NCBI GenBank assembly: GCA_015066465.1
Contig: SVOI01000007.1
Span: 1-64,000 of the forward strand
DNA length: 64,000 bases
Reading direction: 5' to 3'
Source of the DNA: Oscillospiraceae bacterium
Lineage (GTDB): Bacteria; Bacillota; Clostridia; Oscillospirales; Acutalibacteraceae
The notes under the pieces are model-generated. The model did not search any database and was not told where the DNA came from. It worked only from the letters and a program-made list of their open reading frames with translations. Below are positions 41,001 to 51,069 of this stretch, piece by piece. Each line of letters opens with the position of its first letter. Position 1 is the stretch's first letter. Both the position numbers and the translations under genes were made by a program.

Positions 41001-41185
41001 TCTTCCATAAGCTCGTAACGGTAAGAACCTTCAAATGAGAATTTATATGTTTTGTAGTTCTCAAATAAGTGGAAATTTTCTAAAAGAGTTGCTTTTATAT
41101 ATTCTCTTATAGTTTCTTCTAAATCCCAACTCCAGACAGTGTCTAAATGTGAAGTTGCGACTGCATAAACCTTCTTTTTTGCCAT
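38015..41185 (-). CDS. Alpha-mannosidase, GH38
   Basis: AVATSHLDTVWSWDLEETIREY, DIFLPDCFGFGWALPSVMHHANLKGF, HHFHDDMPGTS; SD AAAGGA before ATG at 41185. Confidence 0.9.
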   Translation of the reverse strand: MAKKKVYAVATSHLDTVWSWDLEETIREYIKATLLENFHLFENYKTYKFSFEGSYRYELMEEYYPELYNKMKEYIKTGRWNVCGSAFENGDVNVPSPEALMRNILYGNSYFSEKFGKRSTDIFLPDCFGFGWALPSVMHHANLKGFTTQKLTWGSAYGMPFNIGRWRGVDGNEVFAVVNPGSYSRPFKQIRDWDFIHGKLEENEKFGLNWDYQFHGTGDRGGATEEESAILLEEAVKLNDDELEIHPASADEIFYDLDNLSDEAKAKLPLWNNELVMQNHAVGGYTSRVMSKRWNRYMEELGDMAERSSVLADFFGVNPYNKASLTRAWKRGIAHHFHDDMPGTSCQRVYKRSWNDLFVSMNQFKNEMETSLSALTSLIDTSFCEGRAVVVYNSIELERTGVVTVRLNDFKAKFVKVFDKNKNEVPAQIISKKNGVTEIVFVAKLNGVALKAYDIRESDKASDIESTLKVTENTLENEKYVVTLNENGDIKSVFDKSLNQELLKAPVVTGLFNYNGSENWPAWEMNYEEANKAPDRIPQLVSKEIIEEGEARVAIKVTQKDDRSTFTKIISLSYGSEIVSVNNEVEWQALRTMAKNIFTLTAINDKATFDLGLGAIERGNMSDKLFEVPAQKWADITSQNGEFGVSILSDCKYGWDKFNINTLRLTAIHTPKKNYRIDSMQSMMDLGLNRYSYAIMGHAGKVSKETQREARFFTQPLVAVECSKHTGALGSEYSFLTLSDSSVIVRAIKKAENSDEIIIRLNEGKKEEIKNFTLSVGNGIESAKEVYASEEFIAEATVKNDKLTTSFKPYEIKTFALKLKNASTQATKQTNTQINLDYNKNIVTKQGKKGDFEYTLPYEITPENFTIFGDEHKINKDGNNVLACNKQKIAIPENSKKLTLICASFNSDKIADFIIDDEVTTKFIPSAFERVARWDMYDFKETARIKDCSVAFESTHCHKDGEDVIAKLVYFFAVTFDVNGKNELVLPEDSDILILSAVASDSELAEIKTPLLEEVPKRKFTFRMTDEEKQNYKFERLKKNMGDKKFHERKNWGKDY

Positions 41186-41341
41186 ATCAAAAAGTCCTTT
41201 CAAATTCATCTTGGTTTAATATACAATAAACATTAAATTTTTTCAATATTTAATGCAAAAAAAGAAGAAATACTATTGAAATATATTGTAGAAGTAGTAT
41301 AATAAAAAGGTGAATTTTACAACATATAGGGGGTATTCCTT

Positions 41342-42430
41342 GTGGCAAAATTAAGAGTTGGTGTTATTGGTTGCGGAGGTATTGCAAACAGTAAGCATAT
41401 GTCTGCTTTAAAGAAAATTGAAGAAGTAGAAATGGTTGCTTTTTGCGATATTATTTTAGAAAAAGCAGAAAAAGCTGTTAAAGAATTTGGTACACCTGAT
41501 GCCAAAGCTTATGAGGATTATAAAGAGCTTTTAAAAGATGAAACAATAGATGTTGTTCACGTTTGTACTCCTAACCGTTCACATAGTTTTATTACAATTG
41601 ATGCTCTTGAAAGTGGTAAACACGTTATGTGTGAAAAGCCAATGGCAAAAACCTATGAAGAAGCAGTTAAAATGTGCGAAGCTTCTGAAAGAACAGGTAA
41701 AAAGCTTTCTATTGGCTACCAGAATAGAAATACAGCAGAAAACCTTTACGTAAAGGCTTGTGCCGAAAAAGGTGAGTTTGGCGATATGTATTATGCTAAT
41801 GCTTATGCAGTTCGTCGTAGAGCAGTTCCGACCTGGGGCGTGTTCCTTAACGAATATGAGCAGGGTGGCGGTCCGCTTATTGATATTGGTACTCACGCTC
41901 TTGATATGACTCTCTGGATTATGAATAACTATGAGCCAGAAATGGTTGTGGGTCAGACATTCAGAAAATTAGCTGATAAAGAAGAACAAGGTAATGACTG
42001 GGGGCCTTGGGACCCTAAGAAATATACAGTTGAAGATTCAGCATTCGGATTTATCAAAATGAAAAATGGTGCGGTTATAAATCTTCAGTCAAGCTGGGCA
42101 CTTAATGTGGCAGACCCTGACGAAGCTTGTTACACAATTTGTGGTGACGAGGGTGGTGTAGATACACGTAATGACAGAGTTGTTGTAAACTACATAAAAA
42201 ATCAACGTCAGGTTATTGAAACACCAAGCTTTGAAAGCGGTGGGGCAGCATTCTTTGAGGGTATTAAATGCGACGACCCTAAGGACGTTGAAGCAAGAAA
42301 ATGGGTTAACTCAATTCTCAAAGATACAGAAGTTCCAGTCCCACCAAGACAGGCACTTTGTGTTACAAGAATTCTTGAAGGAATTTACGAATCAGCAAAA
42401 ACTGGTGTTCCAGTATATTTTAAAGATTAA
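41342..42430 (+). CDS. Gfo/Idh/MocA family oxidoreductase
   Basis: RVGVIGCGGIANSKHMSALKKIEEVEMVAFCDI; VCTPNRSH; EKPMAKTYEEA. Confidence 0.92.
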   Translation: MAKLRVGVIGCGGIANSKHMSALKKIEEVEMVAFCDIILEKAEKAVKEFGTPDAKAYEDYKELLKDETIDVVHVCTPNRSHSFITIDALESGKHVMCEKPMAKTYEEAVKMCEASERTGKKLSIGYQNRNTAENLYVKACAEKGEFGDMYYANAYAVRRRAVPTWGVFLNEYEQGGGPLIDIGTHALDMTLWIMNNYEPEMVVGQTFRKLADKEEQGNDWGPWDPKKYTVEDSAFGFIKMKNGAVINLQSSWALNVADPDEACYTICGDEGGVDTRNDRVVVNYIKNQRQVIETPSFESGGAAFFEGIKCDDPKDVEARKWVNSILKDTEVPVPPRQALCVTRILEGIYESAKTGVPVYFKD

Positions 42431-42442
42431 GAGGTAACTAAT

Positions 42443-43165
42443 ATGAAATTTGCAGTTCAATTGTATTCAGTTCGTGACCATATTGAAAATGGTAACGATT
42501 TATTAGAGATTTTAGGTAAGGTAAAAGAAATTGGTTTTGATGGTGTTGAATTCGCTGGTTATCAAAACGTTTCTGCAGAAGATTTAAAGAAAAGATGTGA
42601 CGAATTAGGTCTTACAATAGTTGGCACACATTTAGGTCTTGATGATTTTGAAAAAGAGAATCTCGCTAAAACATTAGAGTTCCACAAAATACTCGGAACT
42701 AAATATTTAGGTGTTGGTGGTGCGCCACACTCAACTTACGAAGAAGCAAAAAACACTGCAGATGTATTAGGTAATGCTAATATAGAGGCAGAGAAAATCG
42801 GTATGAATACATATTATCACAACCACACAGAAGAGTTCGAAGATTTAAAGGATGGTAAAACTGCTATGGATATAATTGGAGAACAGTGTAAATTAGAGGT
42901 TGATACATACTGGAGCTTCTGCGCTGGTATTAAGAATTCTGAGTATTTACCAGCACATAAAGACCAGATTGCTTTAATTCACATTAAGGATGGTAAAAAT
43001 CATAAGCCAACTGCTTTAGGCGAAGGCGAAAACGATTTACTCGATGTTGTAAAAGGTGTAAAGGCAATTGGTCTCGATTGGGTGATTTTAGAAAATGATG
43101 ACCCTGTACCAACAGGACTTGAGGATATTACACGTAGCTACAAATGGCTCAAAGAAAATTTTTAA
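42443..43165 (+). CDS. Sugar phosphate isomerase/epimerase
   Basis: MKFAVQLYSVRDHIENG, GFDGVEFAGY, YHNHTEEF, WVILENDDP. Confidence 0.9.
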   Translation: MKFAVQLYSVRDHIENGNDLLEILGKVKEIGFDGVEFAGYQNVSAEDLKKRCDELGLTIVGTHLGLDDFEKENLAKTLEFHKILGTKYLGVGGAPHSTYEEAKNTADVLGNANIEAEKIGMNTYYHNHTEEFEDLKDGKTAMDIIGEQCKLEVDTYWSFCAGIKNSEYLPAHKDQIALIHIKDGKNHKPTALGEGENDLLDVVKGVKAIGLDWVILENDDPVPTGLEDITRSYKWLKENF

Positions 43166-43180
43166 TCAGGAGTGAGTAAA

Positions 43181-44146
43181 ATGAAATTAGGTGTACTTAC
43201 AAATCTTTTAGGTAGCGTATCTTTAGAAGAAGCTTTAAAATATTTTTCATCATTAGGTCTCGAAATGGTAGAAATTGGTTGCGGTGGTTACCCTGGTAAA
43301 GACCACGCTGACCCAGATATACTTTTAAACGATGAAAAAGCATTAGAAGAGTTTAAAGCACTTCTTAAAAAATATAATGTTGAAATCAGTGCTCTTAGCT
43401 GTCACGGTAACCCTGTGCATCCTAATAAAGAGATTGCAAAGAGCTTTGATGATGATTTAAGAAAAGCAGTTCTTTTAGCAGAAAAATTAGGCGTTCATCA
43501 GATTAACACATTTTCAGGTTGCCCTGGTGACTGTGAAACTGCAAAATATCCAAACTGGGTTACTTGCCCTTGGCCAAATGATTTTGGTGAAATTTTAGAA
43601 TGGCAATGGAACGAGGTTCTTATTCCTTACTGGAAAGAATTTGTTAAATTCAGCACGGCTCACGGTGTAGATAAAATTGCACTCGAGCTTCACCCTGGTT
43701 TCTGTGTTTATAATACAGAAAGTCTTTTAAAGCTTCGTAATGCAGTTGGTAAAGAAATAGGTGCAAACCTTGACCTCTCTCACCTTATCTGGCAGGGTAT
43801 GGAGCCTGTTGCTGTTATTCGTGCTTTAGGTGATGCTATATTCCATTTCCACGCTAAAGACACAAAGATTGATAAAATTAACACTTCTGTAAATGGTGTA
43901 TTAGATACAAAATCTTATGCAGATGAAATTAATCGTTCATGGATTTTCCGTTCAGTTGGTTATGGTAATGATGAGCTTTACTGGAAAGATGTTATGAGTA
44001 ATCTTCGTATGGTTGGTTACGATTACGCAATTTCAATCGAACACGAGGATTCATTAATGAGCCAGAATGAAGGTCTCGAAAAGGCAGTTGAGCTTCTCAA
44101 AAAATGCATAATTAAAGAAGACCTCAAAGAAGCTTGGTGGATTTAA
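43181..44146 (+). CDS. Sugar phosphate isomerase/epimerase
   Basis: MKLGVLTNLLGSVSLEEALKYFSSLGLEMVEIGCGGYPG; ALELHPGF; FHAKDTK; start 43181 after AGGAG. Confidence 0.9.
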   Translation: MKLGVLTNLLGSVSLEEALKYFSSLGLEMVEIGCGGYPGKDHADPDILLNDEKALEEFKALLKKYNVEISALSCHGNPVHPNKEIAKSFDDDLRKAVLLAEKLGVHQINTFSGCPGDCETAKYPNWVTCPWPNDFGEILEWQWNEVLIPYWKEFVKFSTAHGVDKIALELHPGFCVYNTESLLKLRNAVGKEIGANLDLSHLIWQGMEPVAVIRALGDAIFHFHAKDTKIDKINTSVNGVLDTKSYADEINRSWIFRSVGYGNDELYWKDVMSNLRMVGYDYAISIEHEDSLMSQNEGLEKAVELLKKCIIKEDLKEAWWI

Positions 44147-44159
44147 GAAACACTGCGTG

Positions 44160-44290
44160 TTTTAATTAAGAATTAAGAATAAAAAATGAAAAATTTCAAA
44201 AACAATAAATGAAACGAGTAGTTTGTTGGATAATTTTATAATCGGCTTGCCCCACAATTCTTAATTCTTAATTTTTAATTTTTAATTCAA
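44160..44290. repeat. Composite intergenic repeat with AATTAAG / CTTAATT heptad arms
   Basis: aattaag aattaag aataaaa aatgaaa (left), aattctt aattctt aattttt aattttt (right). Confidence 0.6.
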
Positions 44291-44307
44291 GAAAAGGGAT
44301 AGGGAAT

Positions 44308-45357
44308 ATGTCAAAAATAAACACAGTCGTTGTTGGTTACGGTGGAATGGGTAAATACCACGCTGACAATATAGAGAAATTTGAAAACTTTAATCTTGTT
44401 GGTATCTATGATATCAAAGAAGAAAGATGCGAATTAGCTCGTGAAAATAACGTAAAGGCTTACGAAAGCTTTGAAGACGTTTTGGCAGATAGTAGTGTAG
44501 AGCTTATTGTTTGTGCTACATATAATGACTCTCACAAGGATATTGCAATCCGTGCTATGAAAGCAGGTAAAAACGTTATTTCTGAAAAGCCTGTTACAAT
44601 GTGCTCAGCAGATTTAGCCGAGATGATTAAAACTTCTGAAGAAACAGGTAAACTCTTTACAGTTCATCAGAACAGACGTTGGGATAACGACTACAGAACT
44701 ATTAAAAATATAATAGACAAAAATGAATTAGGTAAAGTTTTCTCAATTGATTCACGTGTTTATGGTTCACGTGGTATTCCTGGTGACTGGCGCCAGGAAA
44801 AAGAACACGGCGGCGGTATGGTATTTGACTGGGGTGTTCATCTTCTTGACCAGATTCTTATGATTAACGAGGGTAAAACAATCGAGTCAGTTTACGCTAC
44901 TGTTACACACATCACAAATGACGAGTGTGATGACGGCTTCAGAACACTCATTAAATTCAAAGATGGACCTGAATGTGTTGTTGAAGTTCTTACAAATAAC
45001 TTTATTGAAGCACCACGTTGGTACGTTTGTGGTGAGAATGGTACTGCAATTATTACCGACTGGGATTTAAACGGTAAAATCGTTAAAATCAAAGACTGGG
45101 AAAAAATAGATGCAGTGCCAATTCAGGCAGGTGCTGGTATAACCAAAACAATGGCACCAAGAACTGATGAAACAATAAAAGAATTCCCACTCGAAAAAAT
45201 CGAGGTTAAATGGGCAGATTATTATAATAATATTTATGATTGCTTAAGAAATGGTGCAAAGCCACTTATCACTCACGCTCAGCAAGTAAGACTTATGCGC
45301 CTTATGGAAGCAATCTTTGAATCAGCGGAGAAAAACACAGTTATCAGTTTTGAATGA
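44308..45357 (+). CDS. Gfo/Idh/MocA family oxidoreductase
   Basis: TVVVGYGGMGKYHADNIEKFENFNLVGIYDI; EKPVTM; GGGMVFDWGVHLLDQ. Confidence 0.92.
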   Translation: MSKINTVVVGYGGMGKYHADNIEKFENFNLVGIYDIKEERCELARENNVKAYESFEDVLADSSVELIVCATYNDSHKDIAIRAMKAGKNVISEKPVTMCSADLAEMIKTSEETGKLFTVHQNRRWDNDYRTIKNIIDKNELGKVFSIDSRVYGSRGIPGDWRQEKEHGGGMVFDWGVHLLDQILMINEGKTIESVYATVTHITNDECDDGFRTLIKFKDGPECVVEVLTNNFIEAPRWYVCGENGTAIITDWDLNGKIVKIKDWEKIDAVPIQAGAGITKTMAPRTDETIKEFPLEKIEVKWADYYNNIYDCLRNGAKPLITHAQQVRLMRLMEAIFESAEKNTVISFE

Positions 45358-45384
45358 TAAATAATTTTAACAGGAGTTTTTGCT

Positions 45385-46635
45385 ATGGCAGTTTTTAAAC
45401 CATTTAAAGCATTACGCCCAGTGGAAGAATATGCTTCACGTGTAGCAGCATTACCTTACGATGTAATGAATAGCTCTGAAGCGAGAGAAATGGTAAAGGG
45501 AAACCCTTACTCATTTCTTCACGTTGATAAAGCAGAAATTGATTTAAAAAAAGGTGTTGACCTTTATTCAGATGAGGTTTATAAAAAAGCGAAAGAAAAT
45601 TTAGAAAAACTCGAAAAAGACGGCGTTATGAAGCAAGATGAAAAGAAATGCTTTTATATCTATCGTCAGATAATGAACGGCAGAGAGCAGACTGGTCTTG
45701 TGGGTTGTGCTTCTATTGATGATTATATTAATAATCAGATTAAAAAGCACGAATTAACACGTGCTGATAAAGAAGCAGACCGTATCCGTCACGTTGACAC
45801 CTGTGATGCTAATACTGGTCCTATTTTCCTTTGTTATAAGGAATGTGACGAGGTTGAAGAAATAGTTGCAGATTTTAAAAACAACAATTCACCTGTTTAT
45901 GATTTTAAAACAGAAGACGGCATTGCTAATACAGTATGGGTAATTGAAGATGAAGAATTAAATAATAAGCTTTCTTCACTTTTAGAGAGCGCTGGTGCAT
46001 TTTATATTGCCGATGGTCACCATCGTTGTGCTTCGGCGGTAAACGTAGGTAAAAAACGCCGTGAAGAAAATCCACAGTATGATGGTACAGAAGAATTTAA
46101 TTTCTTTTTAGCTGTTTTGTTCCCTGCAAAAGCTCTTGCTATAATGGATTATAACCGTGTTGTTAAAGATTTGAATGGTAATACTAAAGATGAGTTTATA
46201 AATAAAATTGAAGATAAATTCGAAGTAGAAAAAACAGACAGCAAAGAGCCTTTTAGTCCAAAGGAAAAGCATACTTTTGGTATGTATCTTGATAGCGAAT
46301 GGTACGTTTTAAAGGCAAAGTCAGGAACGTTTAATGAAAATGACCCTGTCCAGAGACTTGACGTGTCTATTCTTCAGAGTAATCTTTTGTCACCAATTCT
46401 TTCAATTGGTGACCCGAGAACTGATAAAAGAATTGATTTTATCGGCGGTATAAGAGGGCTTAAGGAATTAGAAAGACGAGTTGAAGAAGATATGACAGTT
46501 GCTTTCTCAATGTATCCTACAACCCTTGATGATTTAATGGATATTGCAGATGCAAATAAAATAATGCCACCAAAATCAACTTGGTTTGAGCCGAAGCTTT
46601 TAAGTGGCTTATTTATTCATAAATTAGGAGAATAA
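45385..46635 (+). CDS. DUF1015 family protein
   Basis: FKPFKALRP...[31 protein letters not shown]. Confidence 0.9.
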   Translation: MAVFKPFKALRPVEEYASRVAALPYDVMNSSEAREMVKGNPYSFLHVDKAEIDLKKGVDLYSDEVYKKAKENLEKLEKDGVMKQDEKKCFYIYRQIMNGREQTGLVGCASIDDYINNQIKKHELTRADKEADRIRHVDTCDANTGPIFLCYKECDEVEEIVADFKNNNSPVYDFKTEDGIANTVWVIEDEELNNKLSSLLESAGAFYIADGHHRCASAVNVGKKRREENPQYDGTEEFNFFLAVLFPAKALAIMDYNRVVKDLNGNTKDEFINKIEDKFEVEKTDSKEPFSPKEKHTFGMYLDSEWYVLKAKSGTFNENDPVQRLDVSILQSNLLSPILSIGDPRTDKRIDFIGGIRGLKELERRVEEDMTVAFSMYPTTLDDLMDIADANKIMPPKSTWFEPKLLSGLFIHKLGE

Positions 46636-46636
46636 G

Positions 46637-47470
46637 ATGTTTAAAATTGGTTGTCATTTATCGAGCTCTGGTGGCTATTTAGCTATGGGCAAAGAGGCGG
46701 TAAGAATTGGTGCTAATGCATTTCAGTTTTTTACACGTAACCCACGTGGTGGTGCTGCAAAGCCACTTGATTTAGATGATATAAACGCTTTTAATGAATA
46801 CAGAAAAGAAAACAGCATTCTTTCTGTTTTAGCTCACGCTCCATACACAATGAATGCCTGTGCTAAAGATGAGGGGCTTCGTGAGTTTGCAAAAAACACG
46901 ATGCTTGATGATATTATGCGACTTGACAATATAGAGGGTGCGATGTATAATTTTCACCCTGGTAGTCACGTAAGTCAGGGTGTCGAAGTCGGAATAGATT
47001 ATATTTCTTCAATGCTTAACGAAGTTATAACAGAAGACCAGAAAACTATTATTTTACTTGAAACTATGGCAGGTAAGGGTAGTGAGGTCGGCAGAAGCTT
47101 TGAGGAAATAAAGGCTATAATTGACAAAGTTAACTTGAATGATAAATTAGGTGTATGCCTTGACACTTGCCACGTTTATGACGGTGGTTATGATATTGTC
47201 AATAAATTAGATGGTGTTTTAGCTGAATTCGATAGAATTATAGGTCTTAACAGATTAAAGGCAATTCATCTTAATGATACTAAAAATCCTTTTGAGAGTC
47301 ATAAAGACCGACACGAAAAAATCGGCGATGGCTTTTTAGGAATTGAAGCTATTACAAGAATTATAAATCACGAAAAATTAAAAGATTTACCATTCTTTTT
47401 AGAAACACCTAATGATATTGATGGCTACGAAAGAGAAATTGCACTTTTAAAGACACTTTATAAATATTAA
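46637..47470 (+). CDS. nfo: Deoxyribonuclease IV (AP endonuclease)
   Basis: [75 protein letters not shown]. Confidence 0.93.
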   Translation: MFKIGCHLSSSGGYLAMGKEAVRIGANAFQFFTRNPRGGAAKPLDLDDINAFNEYRKENSILSVLAHAPYTMNACAKDEGLREFAKNTMLDDIMRLDNIEGAMYNFHPGSHVSQGVEVGIDYISSMLNEVITEDQKTIILLETMAGKGSEVGRSFEEIKAIIDKVNLNDKLGVCLDTCHVYDGGYDIVNKLDGVLAEFDRIIGLNRLKAIHLNDTKNPFESHKDRHEKIGDGFLGIEAITRIINHEKLKDLPFFLETPNDIDGYEREIALLKTLYKY

Positions 47471-47496
47471 CAAATATTAAAGAATAAGCTTTTTTC

Positions 47497-47525
47497 TTGA
47501 AAAAAGTGTATGTTTGTGATATTAT
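47497..47525 (+). promoter_or_regulatory. Promoter of the first pilin-like gene
   Basis: TTGAAA - 17 nt - TATTAT. Confidence 0.6.
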
Positions 47526-47545
47526 GAAGTTTAGAGGTGAAAACA

Positions 47546-48178
47546 ATGAAGGTTTTACGTAGTAAAAAAGGTTTCTCGTTAACTGAATTAATGTTAGTTG
47601 TTGCCGTGCTTGCTATTCTTTCTGCAGTTGCTATTCCTGTATATAGGGGTGTTTCAAAAACACAACGAATTAATGATTGTGTTATGAACAGGCAGATGAT
47701 TTCTGTTGTTGTTCAGGAAGCAATGAATGGAATGCTTGATAATGGTAAAAAACAACCTGTAATAAGAATGGATATGGCAAATCATAAATCTAACTTCCCG
47801 ACAGCTGTAGGTGGCAAAGAGGTTCTTGCTGAATATGCTGGTAAAGAGTGCTTTTTATTAGAATACGAAGCTTCACCTGATGCAGATACAGCCTTTACGT
47901 TAGGTGATATACGTGGTGGCTACAGACCTGACCCTAACGTTGATTATGATACGGGTTGTGAGAGTGGTTATTTCTTAAAGCGTAGAGATTTAGCGGGTGT
48001 TAATTTTTATGAGAAATTAGCTAATGCAGAAATTCCACAGTGCGCTTTTGAGGAAACTGATAAGAAAGAATATCATTATTACATATTCCCGGATGCAACA
48101 GTGTTGTGTGATTGTCCTGAATGTCTTGATGATTTGGGTCTTTTAGGTGCAGAAGTATCTGAAGAACCCGCAGAGTAA
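47546..48178 (+). CDS. Type IV pilin-like protein (prepilin N-terminus)
   Basis: MKVLRSKKGFSLTELMLVVAVLAILSAVAIPVYRG. Confidence 0.88.
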   Translation: MKVLRSKKGFSLTELMLVVAVLAILSAVAIPVYRGVSKTQRINDCVMNRQMISVVVQEAMNGMLDNGKKQPVIRMDMANHKSNFPTAVGGKEVLAEYAGKECFLLEYEASPDADTAFTLGDIRGGYRPDPNVDYDTGCESGYFLKRRDLAGVNFYEKLANAEIPQCAFEETDKKEYHYYIFPDATVLCDCPECLDDLGLLGAEVSEEPAE

Positions 48179-48199
48179 TAAAAGAAAGAAGAATGAAAA

Positions 48200-49354
48200 A
48201 TGGCTAAAAAGGTAAAAAAGACAAAGAAGTCAGCTAAGTCTGGCAAGAAGATTTTACTTATTGTAATTTCACTTATTCTTGTTGTTGCTATAGCTGCAGG
48301 TACAGTTATTTTTGTTAAATATAAAGAAATGACTGACCCAAGCAATATGATTGTAGATACTAATAAATATGACTTTGATGACGAAGAAACAGTTCCAGAA
48401 ACTTTAGCATCAGACGAGTATTTTGATATGATTTATGAAGAAACAGCCGCAAGCTTTAAGGCTGCTCTCAGAGAGTGGGCAACAAATGATGCAGATTTGA
48501 TTTACAGAAATCACGTTATTAATATTTTATGCTGCGGTGTTGATACAAGAAACCCAAATGCTATTGCAGGTCTTACAGATAGTATTATGATTTTATCAAT
48601 CAATACCGAGAAGAAAACAATTACAATTTCTTCAATTATGCGTGATTCATTTGCATATATTGAGAACCCAGATGGTAATGGTGGCACGTTTAATAAGATT
48701 AACGCTGCATTCCCATTCTATGGTGTTGATGGTCTTATTCCTGCAATTGAGAACAACTTCAAAATCAGAATTGATGGTTATGCACTTATTAACTTTGCAC
48801 TCTTTAAGGCGGCTATTGATGAATTCGGCGGTGTAACCGTTCCTGTTATGCAGTACGAAGCAAACTATATGAATGCAAATTATGATAATTGTAGCATTGA
48901 AGCAGGCGATGCAGTTACATTAACAGGTGATGAAGCACTTGCTTTCTGCCGTAGCCGTAAATGTGACAGTGATGGTGATAAGAGCAGAACACGTCGTCAA
49001 CGTCAGGTTATTATGGCAATGCTTCAGGAATGTAAGAATATTGAAGTTTCAGAAGTTGATGATTATATAGCAACCTTCTTACCTTATTTACAAACAAGCT
49101 ATTCTACAACAGAAATTGCAAAATTAGCAACAAGAGCAGTTAATGAGGGTTGGGCTACTTATGAAGTTAAGCAAGTTTTAGCGCCTTGTGATGAAGCACT
49201 TAAGGCTTGTAACACTTCTATGTGGTACTGGGCAGTTGACTACCCACTCGCAGCACAGACTCTCCAGAATGAAATTTATGGCGAAACAAATATAGTTCTT
49301 GCTGAAGACAGAATTTCTGCAATTCAGTTACTTACAAGATATGGTGAATATTAA
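48200..49354 (+). CDS. LytR-CpsA-Psr (LCP) family protein
   Basis: N-terminal TM; GLTDSIMILSINTEKKTITISSIMRDSFAYI; LTGDEALAFCRSRKCDSDGDKSRTRRQRQVI. Confidence 0.9.
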   Translation: MAKKVKKTKKSAKSGKKILLIVISLILVVAIAAGTVIFVKYKEMTDPSNMIVDTNKYDFDDEETVPETLASDEYFDMIYEETAASFKAALREWATNDADLIYRNHVINILCCGVDTRNPNAIAGLTDSIMILSINTEKKTITISSIMRDSFAYIENPDGNGGTFNKINAAFPFYGVDGLIPAIENNFKIRIDGYALINFALFKAAIDEFGGVTVPVMQYEANYMNANYDNCSIEAGDAVTLTGDEALAFCRSRKCDSDGDKSRTRRQRQVIMAMLQECKNIEVSEVDDYIATFLPYLQTSYSTTEIAKLATRAVNEGWATYEVKQVLAPCDEALKACNTSMWYWAVDYPLAAQTLQNEIYGETNIVLAEDRISAIQLLTRYGEY

Positions 49355-49357
49355 TTT

Positions 49358-49909
49358 ATGGAGTTTATTGAGAATATAACAGCCGGGCTTAAAAAAATCG
49401 CAGAAGAATTAATTGAAAAAGCAAACTTAACAACCAACGACATTGTTGTCGTTGGTTGCTCTTCAAGTGAAATTCTTGGCGATAATATGGGTACTAATTC
49501 AAGCCCTGAGCTTGGTGAAAAGGTTTTTTTAGCACTTAATAAAGTATTTAAAGAAAAGGGCATTTTTATTGCAGCTCAATGCTGTGAGCATTTAAACAGA
49601 GCAATAATTGTTGAAAGAAAAGCTGTGCCGTTCGGGGAATACGTTAACGTAGTACCTGCTCCAAAGGCTGGTGGTTCTTTTGCTACTGCGGCTTATAAAT
49701 ATATGGAAAACCCTGTTGCATTAGAAAATATAAAAGCAGATGCTGGTATTGATATTGGCGGAGTTTTAATTGGTATGCACTTAAAAAGCGTTGCGGTGCC
49801 AGTTAAACTTTCAGAAAAAACAGTTGGTAATGCAATAATTTTAGCCGCACGAACCAGACCCAAATTTATTGGTGGAGTTAGAGCGAATTATGATGAAAGT
49901 AAGCTGTAA
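49358..49909 (+). CDS. YwlG / TIGR01440 (DUF436) family protein
   Basis: DIVVVGCSSSEILGDNMGTNSSPELG; AAQCCEHLNRAIIVER; GVLIGMHLKSVAVPV. Confidence 0.85.
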   Translation: MEFIENITAGLKKIAEELIEKANLTTNDIVVVGCSSSEILGDNMGTNSSPELGEKVFLALNKVFKEKGIFIAAQCCEHLNRAIIVERKAVPFGEYVNVVPAPKAGGSFATAAYKYMENPVALENIKADAGIDIGGVLIGMHLKSVAVPVKLSEKTVGNAIILAARTRPKFIGGVRANYDESKL

Positions 49910-49914
49910 TTCGT

Positions 49915-50205
49915 TATAAATTCACAATTCACAATGCATAATGCACAATTTTGGAAGGCTTTAAAGTGCTGAGTGCTGAGTTTCGGAAACGCTTCGCGTT
50001 TGATAAAATTAAAATATGAATAACAAAAACTACATTCATTCATTTTCACCTTAAATGAACGAATGTAGTTATTTTTATAAACCCGTAGGGGAAGAGCTCT
50101 GCTCTCCCGCAAAATTATGAATAAACTGGCGGGCGACCGCAGGTCTGCCCCTACAACCCAACACCCAACCCCTAAAATCTAACACCCAACCCCAAAATTT
50201 CAAAA
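49915..50205. repeat. Composite intergenic repeat (heptad arms, 18-bp hairpin, GTAGGGG and GGGCGACC blocks)
   Basis: ttcacaattcacaatgcataatgcacaatt; gtgctgagtgctgag; hairpin 50028-50070; GTAGGGGAAGAGCTCTGCTCTCCCGC; GCGGGCGACCGCAGGTCTGCCCCTACA; aacacccaacccctaaaatctaacaccc. Confidence 0.75.
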
Positions 50206-50230
50206 AAATCAAAAATTTTTCAAAAAACCC

Positions 50231-50349
50231 TTTACAAAACGAAAATAGTGTGATAATATACAGATAGAGAAAGTTACGGAAAATTCCCACTTTCTTGTGA
50301 AACGGGAAAATCCCGTACGTTTCAGAGTGTGTATTAAGGCGAAAGCCTT
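50231..50349 (+). promoter_or_regulatory. Promoter and structured leader of second pilin gene
   Basis: TTTACA-17-TAATAT; AAGTTACGGA at 50271; hairpins ACGGGA-aaa-TCCCGT and AAGGC-GAAA-GCCTT. Confidence 0.6.
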
Positions 50350-50405
50350 TTACATATAATGGAATACATAAAAATATTTTTAATTAGAAAAGGAGTTGTT
50401 CGTAA

Positions 50406-50915
50406 ATGTTTAAATTTATGAAGAGCAAAAAAGGTTTCTCACTCGTTGAATTAATGATCGTTGTTGTTATCATGGCTATCCTCGTTGCAGTTGCTGTGCC
50501 AATCTTCAACTCAGTTACAGGTAACTCAAGAGCAAAAACTTGTATCGATAACCAACGTTCAATCATTTCTACACTTAATACAGCACTTTTAGAGAAGAAT
50601 GTTGTAGATACAACTGCTCAGACTATCTTTGTAATCAACAAAGATGATGGTACAAGAGGCTATTATACTGGTGTAACAGTTGCTAATAAAGCTGTAACAG
50701 CTTGGGGTACAGCTATGGAAGGAGATACTGTTCCTGCAAATGGTGTTTTCTCATACAATGATTTAGCAGGTCTCTTCCAGACAGTTCCATATTGCCCAGT
50801 AGAGAATAGTGCAATTCAAGTTGTTATTGATGGTAATGCTGATGGTACAGCTACTTTCACAACTACTTGTGTTACAAATACAGGTCTTGAAAAGGATCCA
50901 CACGACCTTACCTGA
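50406..50915 (+). CDS. Type IV pilin-like protein
   Basis: MFKFMKSKKGFSLVELMIVVVIMAILVAVAVPIFNSVTGNSRAKTC. Confidence 0.92.
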   Translation: MFKFMKSKKGFSLVELMIVVVIMAILVAVAVPIFNSVTGNSRAKTCIDNQRSIISTLNTALLEKNVVDTTAQTIFVINKDDGTRGYYTGVTVANKAVTAWGTAMEGDTVPANGVFSYNDLAGLFQTVPYCPVENSAIQVVIDGNADGTATFTTTCVTNTGLEKDPHDLT

Positions 50916-50990
50916 TTAGTTTAAAATTAAAAAACCTACAAGGTTCGCCTTGTAGGTTTTTTCTTTTATGTAAATAAATTGTAAAAGGTA

Positions 50991-51039
50991 TTTACAAATT
51001 TTTACAGTTGTGCTATTATAACAATATAAAAGTTACGGA
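50991..51039 (+). promoter_or_regulatory. Promoter and 5' leader motif of third pilin gene
   Basis: TTTACA-17-TATTAT then AAGTTACGGA at 51030, same layout as the upstream pilin gene. Confidence 0.55.
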
Positions 51040-51069
51040 TTTTTCTCACTGATTATGGAGATGGTAAAA

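Noticed and set aside
50260-50400. Known c-di-GMP riboswitch upstream of pilin
   Set aside because: I could not match the leader to the type I or II c-di-GMP consensus by eye; left as an unassigned structured leader for an Infernal search.
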